From a virus, in IMG/VR virus record IMGVR_UViG_3300045125_000025, positions 1-36,097 of that record: a DNA stretch of 36,097 nt. The stretch is one strand, 5' to 3'. The position numbers were made by a program, and so were the translations under genes. Below the pieces are notes generated by a model that was not told where the DNA came from, made no database searches, and was given only the letters and a program-made list of their open reading frames with translations. Position 1 is the first letter of the stretch, and every line of letters begins with the position of its first letter. Positions 14,574 to 21,182 of the stretch are shown here, piece after piece.

Positions 14574-14942
14574 TTACTCGCCACCCGCTGCTGGGCGGCC
14601 CATGTCGCCGGATGTGGCAGCGACCGTGGCCAGGGCTGGCCCGCCGTTCTGCTCAAGCTCGTCGGCCTGGCGTAGCAGTCGCTCGCCTATAGCCCGTATG
14701 CGTGGTGACAGCACGGCCAGTGCGGCCTCTGGCGTCTCTTGCCAATGAGGCGTGACCTTTGTGCGTACCACCTCAGTGCGTCCGTATTCGTAGTCAGACT
14801 TCCACGGCCTCACCTGTTTCTGTTCCACCCACTCGCCATCCTCAGTGACGAAACCCCAAGTGGTGAAGACACCGACGCCAGACGTTGCATCAGCACGGTC
14901 GGCGATAAAGCCGATGTAGAGACGCTTGCGTGCGTCGCTCAT
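14574..14942 (-). CDS. Hypothetical early protein next to bet
   Basis: This 122-residue intact protein begins MSDARKRLYIGFIADRADAT. It has a beta-rich N-terminal half, including FTTWGFVTEDGEWVEQKQV, then a helical C-terminal half (EAALAVLSPRIRAIGERLLR, RQADELEQ). The start is fixed by an ATGA overlap with the bet stop; the upstream extension of the frame is only antisense of bet. Proteins beside annealing recombinases are often their exonuclease or single-strand binding partner, but no such motif is visible. Function is unknown. Confidence 0.75.
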   Translation of the reverse strand: MSDARKRLYIGFIADRADATSGVGVFTTWGFVTEDGEWVEQKQVRPWKSDYEYGRTEVVRTKVTPHWQETPEAALAVLSPRIRAIGERLLRQADELEQNGGPALATVAATSGDMGRPAAGGE

Positions 14943-15619
14943 GAGTGCACCTCGCTCTCGGCAGCCTCGTGCGGAAAGTCGGTGCCGCTGTCTTCCGGCT
15001 CGACAGTGATTGCAGGCTGAGAGAACCGCCGATGCTGCAGCTGCTCGCGGGCCTGCTGGACGTTGACCGCGACCGTCATCTGCGGCCTCATGCGGTCGGC
15101 CTCGTCTGGGTCGACGATGCCCGAAAATCCGAAGGCGTACCGAATCGCCTGGATCGCGGCCTTGTGCCGCAGCATGCGGGCTGGCCACTTCTTCCAGGGC
15201 TCGGTTGGCTGCCGGCACTCGGCGAGGTACTCAGTCACCTCGACCGGATGGCTGCGGTCCTTGCGGTGCACCTGTGCGGTGATGGCCACCAGCTGCCCGT
15301 CATCGCCGAGGCGGTCAACAAACGTGATGCCGTCGTACGCCGCGTGGTTGTTGGCCATCGTCATCCAGCCGTCGATGCTGACGATGGGCTGAATGCCTCC
15401 GCCCCTAGTGGGGAAGGCATAGATTTCACGAGTAGCAGGGTTCAACTGGTATTCGTTGGCCACCAACAGAAAGGCCGCAAACTGCTCGCGTGTGGCCTTT
15501 TCGCAACCGCACGTCGCTCGAACCGTGGCCTCATAGGCCGCAGGCTCCATCCCGTACCTAGCGGCCATCGACAGCAGGATGCTCTTGCGGTCGGGCGTGG
15601 TTGTGATCTGCGTGCTCAT
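14939..15619 (-). CDS. bet: Bet/RecT-family single-strand annealing protein
   Basis: This intact 226-residue protein begins MSTQITTTPDRKSILLSMAA. Recognisable elements are REQFAAFLLVANEYQLNPAT, REIYAFPTRGGGIQPIVSID and DGWMTMANNHAAYDGITF, the conserved core of the Bet/RecT family, and AECRQPTEPWKKWPARMLRH followed by KAAIQAIRYAFGF. It anneals complementary single strands during phage recombination and replication restart. I see no partner exonuclease, so it may work with a host nuclease. The ATG at 15619 has AAAGGA upstream; the same frame is open for 49 codons more without a Bet-like sequence. Confidence 0.92.
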   Translation of the reverse strand: MSTQITTTPDRKSILLSMAARYGMEPAAYEATVRATCGCEKATREQFAAFLLVANEYQLNPATREIYAFPTRGGGIQPIVSIDGWMTMANNHAAYDGITFVDRLGDDGQLVAITAQVHRKDRSHPVEVTEYLAECRQPTEPWKKWPARMLRHKAAIQAIRYAFGFSGIVDPDEADRMRPQMTVAVNVQQAREQLQHRRFSQPAITVEPEDSGTDFPHEAAESEVHS

Positions 15620-15647
15620 CGGTCGTGTCCTTTCGTTGTGGTGTCGT

Positions 15648-16113
15648 TTAGGAATGAAAGCCATTGCTTCCGAAATCGCCTGACGGCTCTGGAATGCTGA
15701 TGTCGTCCATACGCACCAGTGGGTGCTGATCTGCAATCCGCTCAACGGCCATGGCGATGCGTTCACAGGCGTTCTCCAGCCGAGTCAGCGTCGCCTGCAT
15801 TAGTGCAATGCCGTTGTCCAGATGGGATTGAGTCCCCTGATGGTGACGCAATGACAACTCATGCCGCTCGTGCCGCAAGCTGCGGCGGCTGGCCCGCCTG
15901 CTCGCCGTCGCATCGACATGAGCCAAAAGAACAAACCAAGGTCCGTGTTCACCAAGCCGAAATGCTTCGACCTCTTGCCGCTCACATAGCCTGTTGAGTT
16001 GTCGATGTAGGCCAGGATCTGTTTTGTGAAACTCGCCAATAGCCACAAACCCTGGCGGTATGTGCTCTCGCTTGCTGACGATGCTTGGCTTAGTATGTCT
16101 TTTTCGATTTCAT
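15648..16113 (-). CDS. Small wHTH-like protein (frameshifted)
   Basis: The ATG at 16113, after AAAGGGAC, opens MKSKKTY and hits a stop after seven codons. Correcting one base there continues KPSIVSKREHIPPGFVAIGE, then HKTDPGLHRQLNRLCERQEV and EAFRLGEHGPWFVLLAHVDA. A helix pair followed by a wing that ends in a hydrophobic strand resembles a winged-helix domain. The C-terminal half is a coiled coil (LMQATLTRLENACERIAMAV) with an acidic tail ending at 15648. About 154 residues. Probably an early DNA-binding protein; no family is assigned. Confidence 0.55.
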
Positions 16114-16185
16114 CGCGTCCCTTTCGTTGCGTGTGAAATCCCGGCTCCGCGTCCTGCCTTGCCGGGTCATCCCTTCCGTGGCTCA

Positions 16186-16200
16186 CCCGGTTCCACCGGG
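16186..16200. terminator. Short GC hairpin after the first early gene
   Basis: CCCGGT (16186-16191) and ACCGGG (16195-16200) pair perfectly around a three-base loop, 10 bases after the 16211-16441 gene. There is no T-run on the minus strand afterwards, so it is not a classic intrinsic terminator. It may act as an attenuator or an RNA processing/stability element in the early operon. The surrounding 97-base gap contains only the ribosome-binding site for the next gene. Confidence 0.3.
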
Positions 16201-16210
16201 CTCCTGTGTG

Positions 16211-16441
16211 TCAGCGAATCAGCTCGAGCTCGTCGAGGTACATCAGCAGCCGCCCCTCGGCCGTGTCGACGAGCCACGCCCCGTCCTCTGGTCCGTGCAC
16301 CACGCCGTCTTGGTAGCCGCCACCGAAAGCTCGCGGGCACCGGACACGGTCGCCGGACTTGGGTTTCCAGACGCTGCCGTAGAACTCGGCCATAGCAGCC
16401 GAAGCGGCAGATGCTTCGGCATGGTGGGGGTCAGTGGTCAT
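16211..16441 (-). CDS. First gene of the early operon, hypothetical
   Basis: This is a 76-residue protein beginning MTTDPHHAEASAASAAMAEF. The C-terminal part is a small beta domain (SVWKPKSGDRVRCPRAFGGG, then GVVHGPEDGAWLVDTAEGR), with repeated Gly-flanked strands like an SH3/KOW-type fold. I start it at 16441, downstream of a good promoter at 16473-16500; a longer frame exists (MMNERTV) but would overlap the -10 box. The fold suggests a nucleic-acid or protein-binding accessory; function is unknown. Confidence 0.65.
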   Translation of the reverse strand: MTTDPHHAEASAASAAMAEFYGSVWKPKSGDRVRCPRAFGGGYQDGVVHGPEDGAWLVDTAEGRLLMYLDELELIR

Positions 16442-16472
16442 CGTGGGGGCCTCGTGTCGTAGTGGGTTGCGT

Positions 16473-16500
16473 ACTGTACGCTCGTTCATCAAAAGGTCAA
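16473..16500 (-). promoter_or_regulatory. Early-operon promoter
   Basis: On the minus strand TTGACC (16495-16500) and TACAGT (16473-16478) are separated by 16 bases, matching sigma-70 hexamers at 5/6 and 4/6 positions. The predicted start lies about 25 bases upstream of the 16441 ATG. A second GGTCAA (plus-strand sense) occurs 8 bases away at 16503-16508, so the -35 lies in a tandem repeat that a repressor could use. It would drive the whole leftward early operon. Confidence 0.55.
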
Positions 16501-16557
16501 GCGGTCAAAAACAGCGGGGAAACTTGGGTTCGGGGAATCGAATGCGTGTACACCAGT

Positions 16558-16584
16558 CGGTATCGCTAGCGTTAGTTGGTTCAA
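16558..16584. repeat. Switch-region repeat, copy 1
   Basis: CGGTATC, then GCGTTAGTTG and TTCAA. It shares CGGTATC, GTTAGTTG and a final TCAA with copies at 16707-16731 and 17024-17046. The minus strand reads TTGAACCAACTAACG, but no good -10 follows. It is probably an operator or a decayed promoter. Confidence 0.45.
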
Positions 16585-16652
16585 CAAAACTGGCCGGCGG
16601 CCAGAACTCGCAGCACCACCATCAGCAGCTCGATCCAGACCTGAGCGTTCAT
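16581..16652 (-). CDS. 23-residue hydrophobic miniprotein
   Basis: A short frame opens at an ATG (16650-16652) with a strong ribosome-binding site (GGAGGG) 7 bases upstream. It encodes 23 residues: MNAQVWIELLMVVLRV, then LAAGQFC, mostly one hydrophobic helix. It sits about 50 bases downstream of a promoter-like sequence and a perfect palindrome, inside the switch region. The good translation signal is the main evidence. It could be a leader peptide, a small membrane regulator, or chance. Confidence 0.4.
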   Translation of the reverse strand: MNAQVWIELLMVVLRVLAAGQFC

Positions 16653-16677
16653 GGGTTTGCCCTCCGTGGCAGTCGCA

Positions 16678-16694
16678 GCCATCACCGTGATGGC
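16678..16694. promoter_or_regulatory. Perfect 17-bp palindrome, candidate operator
   Basis: GCCATCAC C GTGATGGC has 8-base arms with a one-base centre and no mismatch. It lies just downstream of the -10-like box at 16702-16707, over the expected transcription start. Its size and position fit a dimeric repressor operator. It is the best candidate for the lysogeny repressor's site in this region. Confidence 0.5.
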
Positions 16695-16701
16695 GAGCGG
16701 C

Positions 16702-16731
16702 ACACTAGCGGTATCGTTAGTTGTGCGTCAA
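16702..16731 (-). promoter_or_regulatory. Promoter-like element, copy 2 of the switch repeat
   Basis: Minus-strand TTGACG (16726-16731) and TAGTGT (16702-16707), spacer 18. The repeat AGCGGTATCGTTAGTTG... (16707-16731) is its body. Immediately downstream is the perfect palindrome, then the miniprotein gene. The -10 is weak, so an activator or a diverged sigma preference is likely. Confidence 0.4.
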
Positions 16732-16764
16732 GAGCAGTTGGCAAAGATTCTGCGGCGTCACAAA

Positions 16765-17011
16765 CTACCGGGACTTCCGACGTTTGCGGGCAGCCTTCTT
16801 GGAGCCCCGCTGGCCGACGCTGCGTAGCGTCAGTGAGCCACGCAAGGCTCGAGCGGCGGCTGCTTCAACCAGCCAGGCACGCTCACCGGCTTTCCAGCCA
16901 GAGCAGGTCTCCACGCCCCAAAAGCAGCCGAATCCAGCCTTGGGTGCAGCCGGCTGCCTCAGCGGCCTCGGAGACCGTCAGCCATTCTTTGTCCGGTGAT
17001 GCCACGACCAT
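16765..17011 (-). CDS. Excisionase/AlpA-like HTH protein (frameshifted)
   Basis: The ATG at 17009-17011 opens MVVASPDKEWLTVSEAAEAA, then AGCTQGWIRLLLGRGDLL, a MerR/AlpA-type helix-turn-helix with the wing lost by a frameshift near 16895. The adjacent frame restores it: GWKAGERAWLVEAAAARALR, then a basic tail (RGSKKAARKRRKSR) ending at 16765. About 81 residues. Small basic wHTH proteins next to a divergent integrase are normally recombination directionality factors (excisionases). A good promoter lies so close upstream that the transcript would be leaderless. Confidence 0.7.
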
Positions 17012-17018
17012 GCCCCAA

Positions 17019-17046
17019 AATGTAGCGGCTGCGTTAGTTGCGTCAA
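17019..17046 (-). promoter_or_regulatory. Promoter of the excisionase-like gene, copy 3 of the switch repeat
   Basis: Minus-strand TTGACG (17041-17046) and TACATT (17019-17024), spacer 16. The -10 is 7 bases from the ATG at 17011, so transcription should start at or beside the start codon and give a leaderless mRNA. The spacer contains the switch repeat (CAACTAACG), shared with copies 1 and 2, so a common regulator probably binds here. Confidence 0.5.
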
Positions 17047-17187
17047 ACGACCAAAACCTTGCCCAGCCAGCCCAACCCTCCGTAGGATCGGCTGACCGGT
17101 CAAAGTTCGACTGGAGGCGGCGGGAGTCGCAGACTTGTATACTGGTGTACAGTATGCTCCAGTTTTGTGGCCGGAGAAGGTGCACCG

Positions 17188-18087
17188 ATGCAACCAATGA
17201 CGTTTGACGAGTTGATCGACCGATATGCCACCCTGCGGAATCTTGATGCCAAGACGGTGGCCCTCTACCACGGGCTGAGAGAACGCCTCACAGCGTTCTT
17301 GGGGCACGAGCCAACCGTGGCTGACCTGGATGACCTAGTCATCAGCCGCTACCTGCGGTGGCGTGCTGTGACGCCACGATGGATGAACAAGCTTCCGTCA
17401 GCCGCCAGCGTCCAGAAGGACAAGGTCATGGTGCAGGCGATCTGGAACCTAGCCGCACGAAAACGGTGGGCAGCCGAGTTTCCTGAGTTGCCCCGCATCA
17501 AGGTGCCAAAGCGTCTACCGACCGGACGTGCCTACACAGCCGATGACGTTGCCAAGTTGGTCATTCGTGCCAAACGGCGGCAGGGGCGGACGGGAGGCAA
17601 GCCGTCGGCCTGGTGGTGGGCCACGGTCATCTACGCCGCGTACTGCACCGGCGAGCGATTTACCGCCCTGACGAGCCTCCGGTGGGCTCAGGTTGATCTG
17701 GACCGCAGACGGGTCATCTTCCTGGGAGAGACCCGAAAGGGACGAACACGCGACGTAGAAAGGGACATCACTCCCGACCTCGCCGCCATGCTGGCCCGCC
17801 ACGAAGGCCCGCCAGAGGCCCTAGTGTGGCCTTGGGACCGCAAGAGCCGCGCTCAGTGGAACAGCCTCAAACTGCTCTGCAGCCAGGCAGGCGTGAGATA
17901 TAGGGGCTTTCACGGGTTTCGCAGGACGGCCGCGTCATACGCAGCCCTAGCCGGCGGGACGGCCGCCGCCACGCAGCTGCTCGACCACGCGGACCCCAAT
18001 ACGCAGCAGGTCTACGTGGACCCCGCGATTTGCCCGCAGGCCAGGGCGACGCTGCCGCCTCTCGACCTGGGCGGCCCGGCCGGCTGA
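17188..18087 (+). CDS. int: Tyrosine-family phage integrase
   Basis: This intact protein is 299 residues from the ATG at 17188, chosen for the GGAGAAGG ribosome-binding site; a start 21 bases upstream precedes that site. The N-terminal SAM-like core-binding domain (MTFDELIDRYATLRNLDAKT) is followed by the catalytic domain with the full set: Arg157 (CTGERFTALTS), Lys184 (GETRKGRTRD), His242 and Arg245 (GFHGFRRTAAS), His267 (LLDHADPNT) and nucleophile Tyr276 (QQVYVDP). It integrates phage DNA at a host attB. It is the only plus-strand gene, divergent from the excisionase-like gene and convergent with the end of the late operon. Confidence 0.95.
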   Translation: MQPMTFDELIDRYATLRNLDAKTVALYHGLRERLTAFLGHEPTVADLDDLVISRYLRWRAVTPRWMNKLPSAASVQKDKVMVQAIWNLAARKRWAAEFPELPRIKVPKRLPTGRAYTADDVAKLVIRAKRRQGRTGGKPSAWWWATVIYAAYCTGERFTALTSLRWAQVDLDRRRVIFLGETRKGRTRDVERDITPDLAAMLARHEGPPEALVWPWDRKSRAQWNSLKLLCSQAGVRYRGFHGFRRTAASYAALAGGTAAATQLLDHADPNTQQVYVDPAICPQARATLPPLDLGGPAG

Positions 18088-18152
18088 GCCGAGCAGGCGG
18101 GGAGGCAGCGCGGGGAAAGGTGACCTGCGCGCCTCAACCCGCCGCCCGGCTC
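18086..18152. terminator. Long imperfect hairpin between converging genes
   Basis: GAGCCGAGCAGGCGGG (18086-18101) pairs with CCCGCCGCCCGGCTC (18138-18152), and an inner pair (GAGGCAGCGCGGG with CCTGCGCGCCTC) extends it. The structure spans exactly from the integrase stop to the stop of the 18151-18357 gene, so it can shield both genes from read-through. There is no T-run, so it would be a bidirectional, perhaps Rho-assisted, terminator. It could also contain attP; I cannot tell. Confidence 0.4.
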
Positions 18153-18357
18153 AATCCGAGAAATACCCCAGTGCCGGCAACGGCCGCCGAAGGTTGTCGC
18201 GGTACGCGGCCTGCACCTTAAGCCGCTGCACTTCAAACAGCAGCCGCAGCACGTCAGCGGCAAGCGTGCCGCTGGTGCCCGTGTAGGCACCCTGGAACTG
18301 CCGAGCCCGCTGCTCGCACTGGGCTAGGTACTCGTCGGCCAGTGGCTCACGCTCCAC
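18151..18357 (-). CDS. Hypothetical last gene of the late operon
   Basis: This 68-residue protein begins at a GTG (MEREPLADEYLAQCEQRARQ) overlapping the upstream stop by about 11 bases. It is helical (TLAADVLRLLFEVQRLKVQA) with a short C-terminus (ALGYFSD). It converges on the integrase across the long hairpin. No family is recognised. Confidence 0.6.
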   Translation of the reverse strand: MEREPLADEYLAQCEQRARQFQGAYTGTSGTLAADVLRLLFEVQRLKVQAAYRDNLRRPLPALGYFSD

Positions 18358-18799
18358 CGTGCTCCTCCCGGTGCAACAGCAGGGCCAGCAGCGAGTAACT
18401 GGCCAGGTCGAAAAGGTTGTCCTCGAGGCTCTCGTTCTCCAGCCGGCCTGTGGCGTTGTAGCTGGCGAGCCTGGTCACCTTGTCGGACAGCCTGACCATG
18501 GCACCCTTCCACGCCGGGATGCCGACAAACTTGGCACCGTTGCGGATATTGGCCAGCGGATCTGTGCCGCTCGGGCAACCGTAGTCGGAGGATTTCCTGC
18601 GGTGCATTTGTTTCAACTGTTCGCACAAGTCGAAAAACGCTTGCGATGTTGGGTGCACGCCACCGCAGCACGTAGGTTCTGGGTCGCCCTGGTCGATCTT
18701 GTATCCCACCATCTTCGGATCATCGGACGGCGTCGCAGCCATCCGCTCGCGAACTGCTGCTCGCATCGCCTGCATCGACTGCTCCAACGTCACTGTCAT
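18347..18799 (-). CDS. DUF1599-like (Nmad1) / MazG-type helical protein
   Basis: This is a 150-residue intact protein. The middle and end match a family I recall from phages as DUF1599 (nucleotide modification associated domain 1): FFDLCEQLKQMHRRKSSDYG, ANIRNGAKFVGIPAWKGAMV, RLSDKVTRLASYNATGRLEN and NESLEDNLFDLASYSLLALL. It looks like an all-helical MazG/dUTPase-like nucleotide-binding fold with acidic residues in ESLEDNLFD. Its proposed role is nucleotide or base modification, or dNTP pool cleaning. The start overlaps the phosphoesterase stop. The family name is from memory; the fold call is moderately sure. Confidence 0.65.
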   Translation of the reverse strand: MTVTLEQSMQAMRAAVRERMAATPSDDPKMVGYKIDQGDPEPTCCGGVHPTSQAFFDLCEQLKQMHRRKSSDYGCPSGTDPLANIRNGAKFVGIPAWKGAMVRLSDKVTRLASYNATGRLENESLEDNLFDLASYSLLALLLHREEHGGA

Positions 18800-19875
18800 G
18801 CCTGTGCCTTTCTCAAGTCCCTATCGCAAAACAACGGATATGCCCGCGTTACTTCCTGCCGGCCGTGGTCAACAATCACCATCCCTTGGCACGGCCGCTC
18901 TGGCGAAGCAACACGCTCAGCGTAGGGCGAGTGTCCAATGACGCTGCCGTTGGCCACGTACCTCGCACCACGCAGCCAGCCCCAGCAGTGATAATGGCCG
19001 AAGATGGTCAGGTCAGCACGGCGGCCGGCATCCCAGCGGGCAATCGCCTTGCTTGCCGGCAGGGCCAAGCCGTACACACCGCCGGCGTAGCGGATGCTGT
19101 GACCGTGCGTGGTGCGTAGCGTGAACCCGTCCAGGTCGACGTAGCCCAGGTGCCCCTCGGCGATTTGCCACCGCACGTTGTTGTTGGTCTCTTCACGGGC
19201 CAGCGTGAAGTACATCATCTGTTCCCACGAGTGATCGAGTTCCGTGGCGATACGGTTTTTCTCGGTCGACCGCCCGTGGTTTCCGGCATTGGTGCAGACG
19301 ATGACCTCATCGGCTGCGGCGGCCACGCTGTCGATCAATGCCCGCAGCCGCTCGGCGATCCATCGGGTGGCGTTCATCGGCGAGAGTTGTGCCACCTCAA
19401 CGCAGTCAGGATGGATGTGGCCAGTAATGAAGTCACCGCCCAGCCAAATCACAACGCGGCGTATGTTCGCCTGGTTCCGCTCGTGCTGCAGGCAATCAAG
19501 AAACCGCTCCTCAAGCTCGGCAAGCCGCAGTTGACATACGTCAAGCGAGTAGTCGTTTTCGCCGTTAACGGTTTCTGGCAGCACCCGCTCCTCGCAATGA
19601 ATATCTGACAGCATGAGAATGGCCGTGGCCTCGTGCTTCGCTCGTTTCTTCGGCTTGCCAGTTCTTGGAAGAGACGCCGGCTTCACGTTCTGCAGCGACG
19701 CCAACCCATCTGCCCTGGCTCGCTCGCGGTCAATCTGCTCGAGGGCGGCGCGGTACTTGGTGCGAAGCCCTGCAACCTCTGACCGCAACTTTGCAATGTC
19801 GGCATCAGCCTGCAGCTGCTGAGCAGACGCGGCCACAGCAGCAACCTCGTCGCTCAATCGTTTAGAAGCAGCCAT
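18796..19875 (-). CDS. Calcineurin-like metallophosphoesterase
   Basis: This intact protein is 359 residues from the ATG at 19875 (MAASKRLSDEVAAVAASAQQ). After an N-terminal coiled coil come the dimetal motifs in order: LMLSDIHCEE (Asp-His), VIWLGGDFITG (GGD), VCTNAGNHGRSTEKNR (GNHGR), TTHGHSIRYA and TIFGHYHCWG (GHxH). Such enzymes hydrolyse phosphodiesters or phosphomonoesters; phage members include nucleases and anti-defence nucleotidases. The coiled coil suggests oligomerisation or DNA association. It lies with a DUF1599-like and an HExxH gene at the end of the late operon, a place for accessory genes. Confidence 0.87.
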   Translation of the reverse strand: MAASKRLSDEVAAVAASAQQLQADADIAKLRSEVAGLRTKYRAALEQIDRERARADGLASLQNVKPASLPRTGKPKKRAKHEATAILMLSDIHCEERVLPETVNGENDYSLDVCQLRLAELEERFLDCLQHERNQANIRRVVIWLGGDFITGHIHPDCVEVAQLSPMNATRWIAERLRALIDSVAAAADEVIVCTNAGNHGRSTEKNRIATELDHSWEQMMYFTLAREETNNNVRWQIAEGHLGYVDLDGFTLRTTHGHSIRYAGGVYGLALPASKAIARWDAGRRADLTIFGHYHCWGWLRGARYVANGSVIGHSPYAERVASPERPCQGMVIVDHGRQEVTRAYPLFCDRDLRKAQA

Positions 19876-20099
19876 TGGCACATCCTCGTTGCGTCGCAGG
19901 TTTTCCAGCCACGTTCTTGGCATCGCTCAACGACGGCACGAGCGACGTGCAGCCGCTTCACGCTGCCGAACTCACCGGCCTTCCACCGTCGCCGCACCTC
20001 GAGCAGCTCGTCAGTTGCCTCTTGTGGCAACAACTCCCACCACGTTTTTCGCCCGCCGGCAAGCGGCACGGACGCCGCAACTTCATCAGCCAGACCCAT
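19854..20099 (-). CDS. Hypothetical 81-residue DNA-binding-like protein
   Basis: It begins MGLADEVAASVPLAGGRKTW. The body is basic and helical: LLPQEATDELLEVRRRWKAG, EFGSVKRLHVARAVVERCQE, then CDATRMCQWLLLND. The last 30 residues read like a helix-turn-helix in which TCDATRMCQWL is the recognition helix. It overlaps both neighbours (phosphoesterase start and HExxH stop). No family assigned; a small terminase-like or regulatory role is possible. Confidence 0.6.
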   Translation of the reverse strand: MGLADEVAASVPLAGGRKTWWELLPQEATDELLEVRRRWKAGEFGSVKRLHVARAVVERCQERGWKTCDATRMCQWLLLND

Positions 20100-20376
20100 C
20101 GTCCACCTCCCGATAGCCCAGTGCGGTCAGCACTCGCCGCTGCACGCGGGCCAGTTCCGTGATGCTTTCCTCGCTGATGGTCGGCCCCAGCACGGCATGG
20201 GCCAGTTCATGCAGGATTGTTTCGAGCCGCGTGCCACCGCGAAGGCGGTCATCAATCAGGATGCGTGGCCGCTTGGCATTGTCGAAATACGTCCAGCCGG
20301 CGGCGTCACCAGTGAGGCGGGTGAACCGCAGCAGCCAACGCTTGCCGTCGATCGTCACATGGTGGTCATCGGGCAT
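20086..20376 (-). CDS. HExxH zinc metallopeptidase-like protein
   Basis: This 96-residue intact protein has the zinc motif ETILHELAHAVLGPTISEES (HELAH, with a downstream Glu in TELARV) typical of small SprT/ImmA-like or gluzincin-type phage metallopeptidases. The N-terminal half is a beta-rich entrance (VTIDGKRWLLRFTRLTGDAA, then WTYFDNAKRPRILIDDRLRG). It might cleave a host or phage regulator, as ImmA cleaves ImmR, but no partner repressor is adjacent. Confidence 0.8.
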   Translation of the reverse strand: MPDDHHVTIDGKRWLLRFTRLTGDAAGWTYFDNAKRPRILIDDRLRGGTRLETILHELAHAVLGPTISEESITELARVQRRVLTALGYREVDDGSG

Positions 20377-20411
20377 CGGCCAACCCTTTCGCCGGCACTA
20401 TGGCGAGGCTG

Positions 20412-21182
20412 TCAACCGATGCCGATGCGCCGGCCAAGATCGTTGAGCTGCTGCTGCCGCTTCTTGCAGCCGCAGTCTTTCACGCCGAGAGCTTTGCTCG
20501 CACGCTCTGGCGTTATGCCGAGAGCAGACAGACCAGCGGCAACCATGTCGCCTAGACCTGGGCGTTGCAGTATTTTGCGGCCAGGATGGGCAGCGAGCTC
20601 GTCAGGCGACAACGGTGTCGGAACGTCGCATTCAAGATGCTCTGCTATCGCTGCCACTAGGGACGGCTTTTCCTGATTTGTGGCATCGTCTGGGTGAAAA
20701 ATAGTGCCTTTGTCAATGTGCATAAACGTACCGGAGAGCAAGCTTTCCAGCGTTAGCGTCGGCAGCGGCTTCACATAACGCATTGGGCCATGCGTGCGGG
20801 CAAAGCCCGCATTGCGTACTCGTGTTGCCTCAAGTACCGCGGCCGGCGGCACAAAAGCGTCCGCGTGATATTGAACGGTGTGGCCCGCAAAACGGATGAC
20901 GTGCGGCCCAAGAGCTTAGTTGACGACCACGGCAGCACCGGCACGCAGTCATCGTGCAGGATTACGCTTGGGCCGTCAATCAACGGAATGATGTCCTGCC
21001 ATGCCTTGTAGCCGGCTGTCGTTCCATCTAGCACCTGATCAACGCCATGCCACTTTCGGCGCAACCCGCCGGGTGAACAACCACTACAAACCGATACGGT
21101 TCAGACAGCGTTTTTTAAGGGCGCAAGCCAATATCTGCACATAGTCTGGGCGGCAGCATGTGGACGTGTAGACGGTCAGCAT
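20412..21182 (-). CDS. Glycosyltransferase with C-terminal Cys motif (frameshifted)
   Basis: The ATG at 21182 opens MLTVYTSTCCRPDYVQILAC. An A-run near 21113 (six, seven expected) shifts into RFVVVVHPAG; further indels lead to GYKAWQDIIPLIDGPSVILH and the DD motif in ILHDDCVPVLP. A last shift gives GPHVIRFAGHTVQYHADAFV and the C-terminus. This N-terminal sequence and the HDD element fit a GT-A glycosyltransferase. The C-terminus (GLGDMVAAGLSALGITPERA, KDCGCKKRQQQLNDLG) is a helical extension with CGC. About 256 residues. It starts at the tail-tip operon's last overlap and may glycosylate a virion component. Moderately sure. Confidence 0.65.

Noticed and set aside
14574-15218. Extending the 14574-14942 gene upstream to 15218
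   Set aside because: The upstream 92 codons are antisense-like shadow of the bet gene (Arg/Ala/Gly-rich), while the ATG at 14942 overlaps the bet stop as at other junctions.
17131-17155. A firm integrase promoter at TATACT (17138-17143)
   Set aside because: A -10-like TATACT is present, but no plausible -35 exists 15-19 bases upstream; the inverted ATACTG/CAGTAT repeat may explain the sequence instead.
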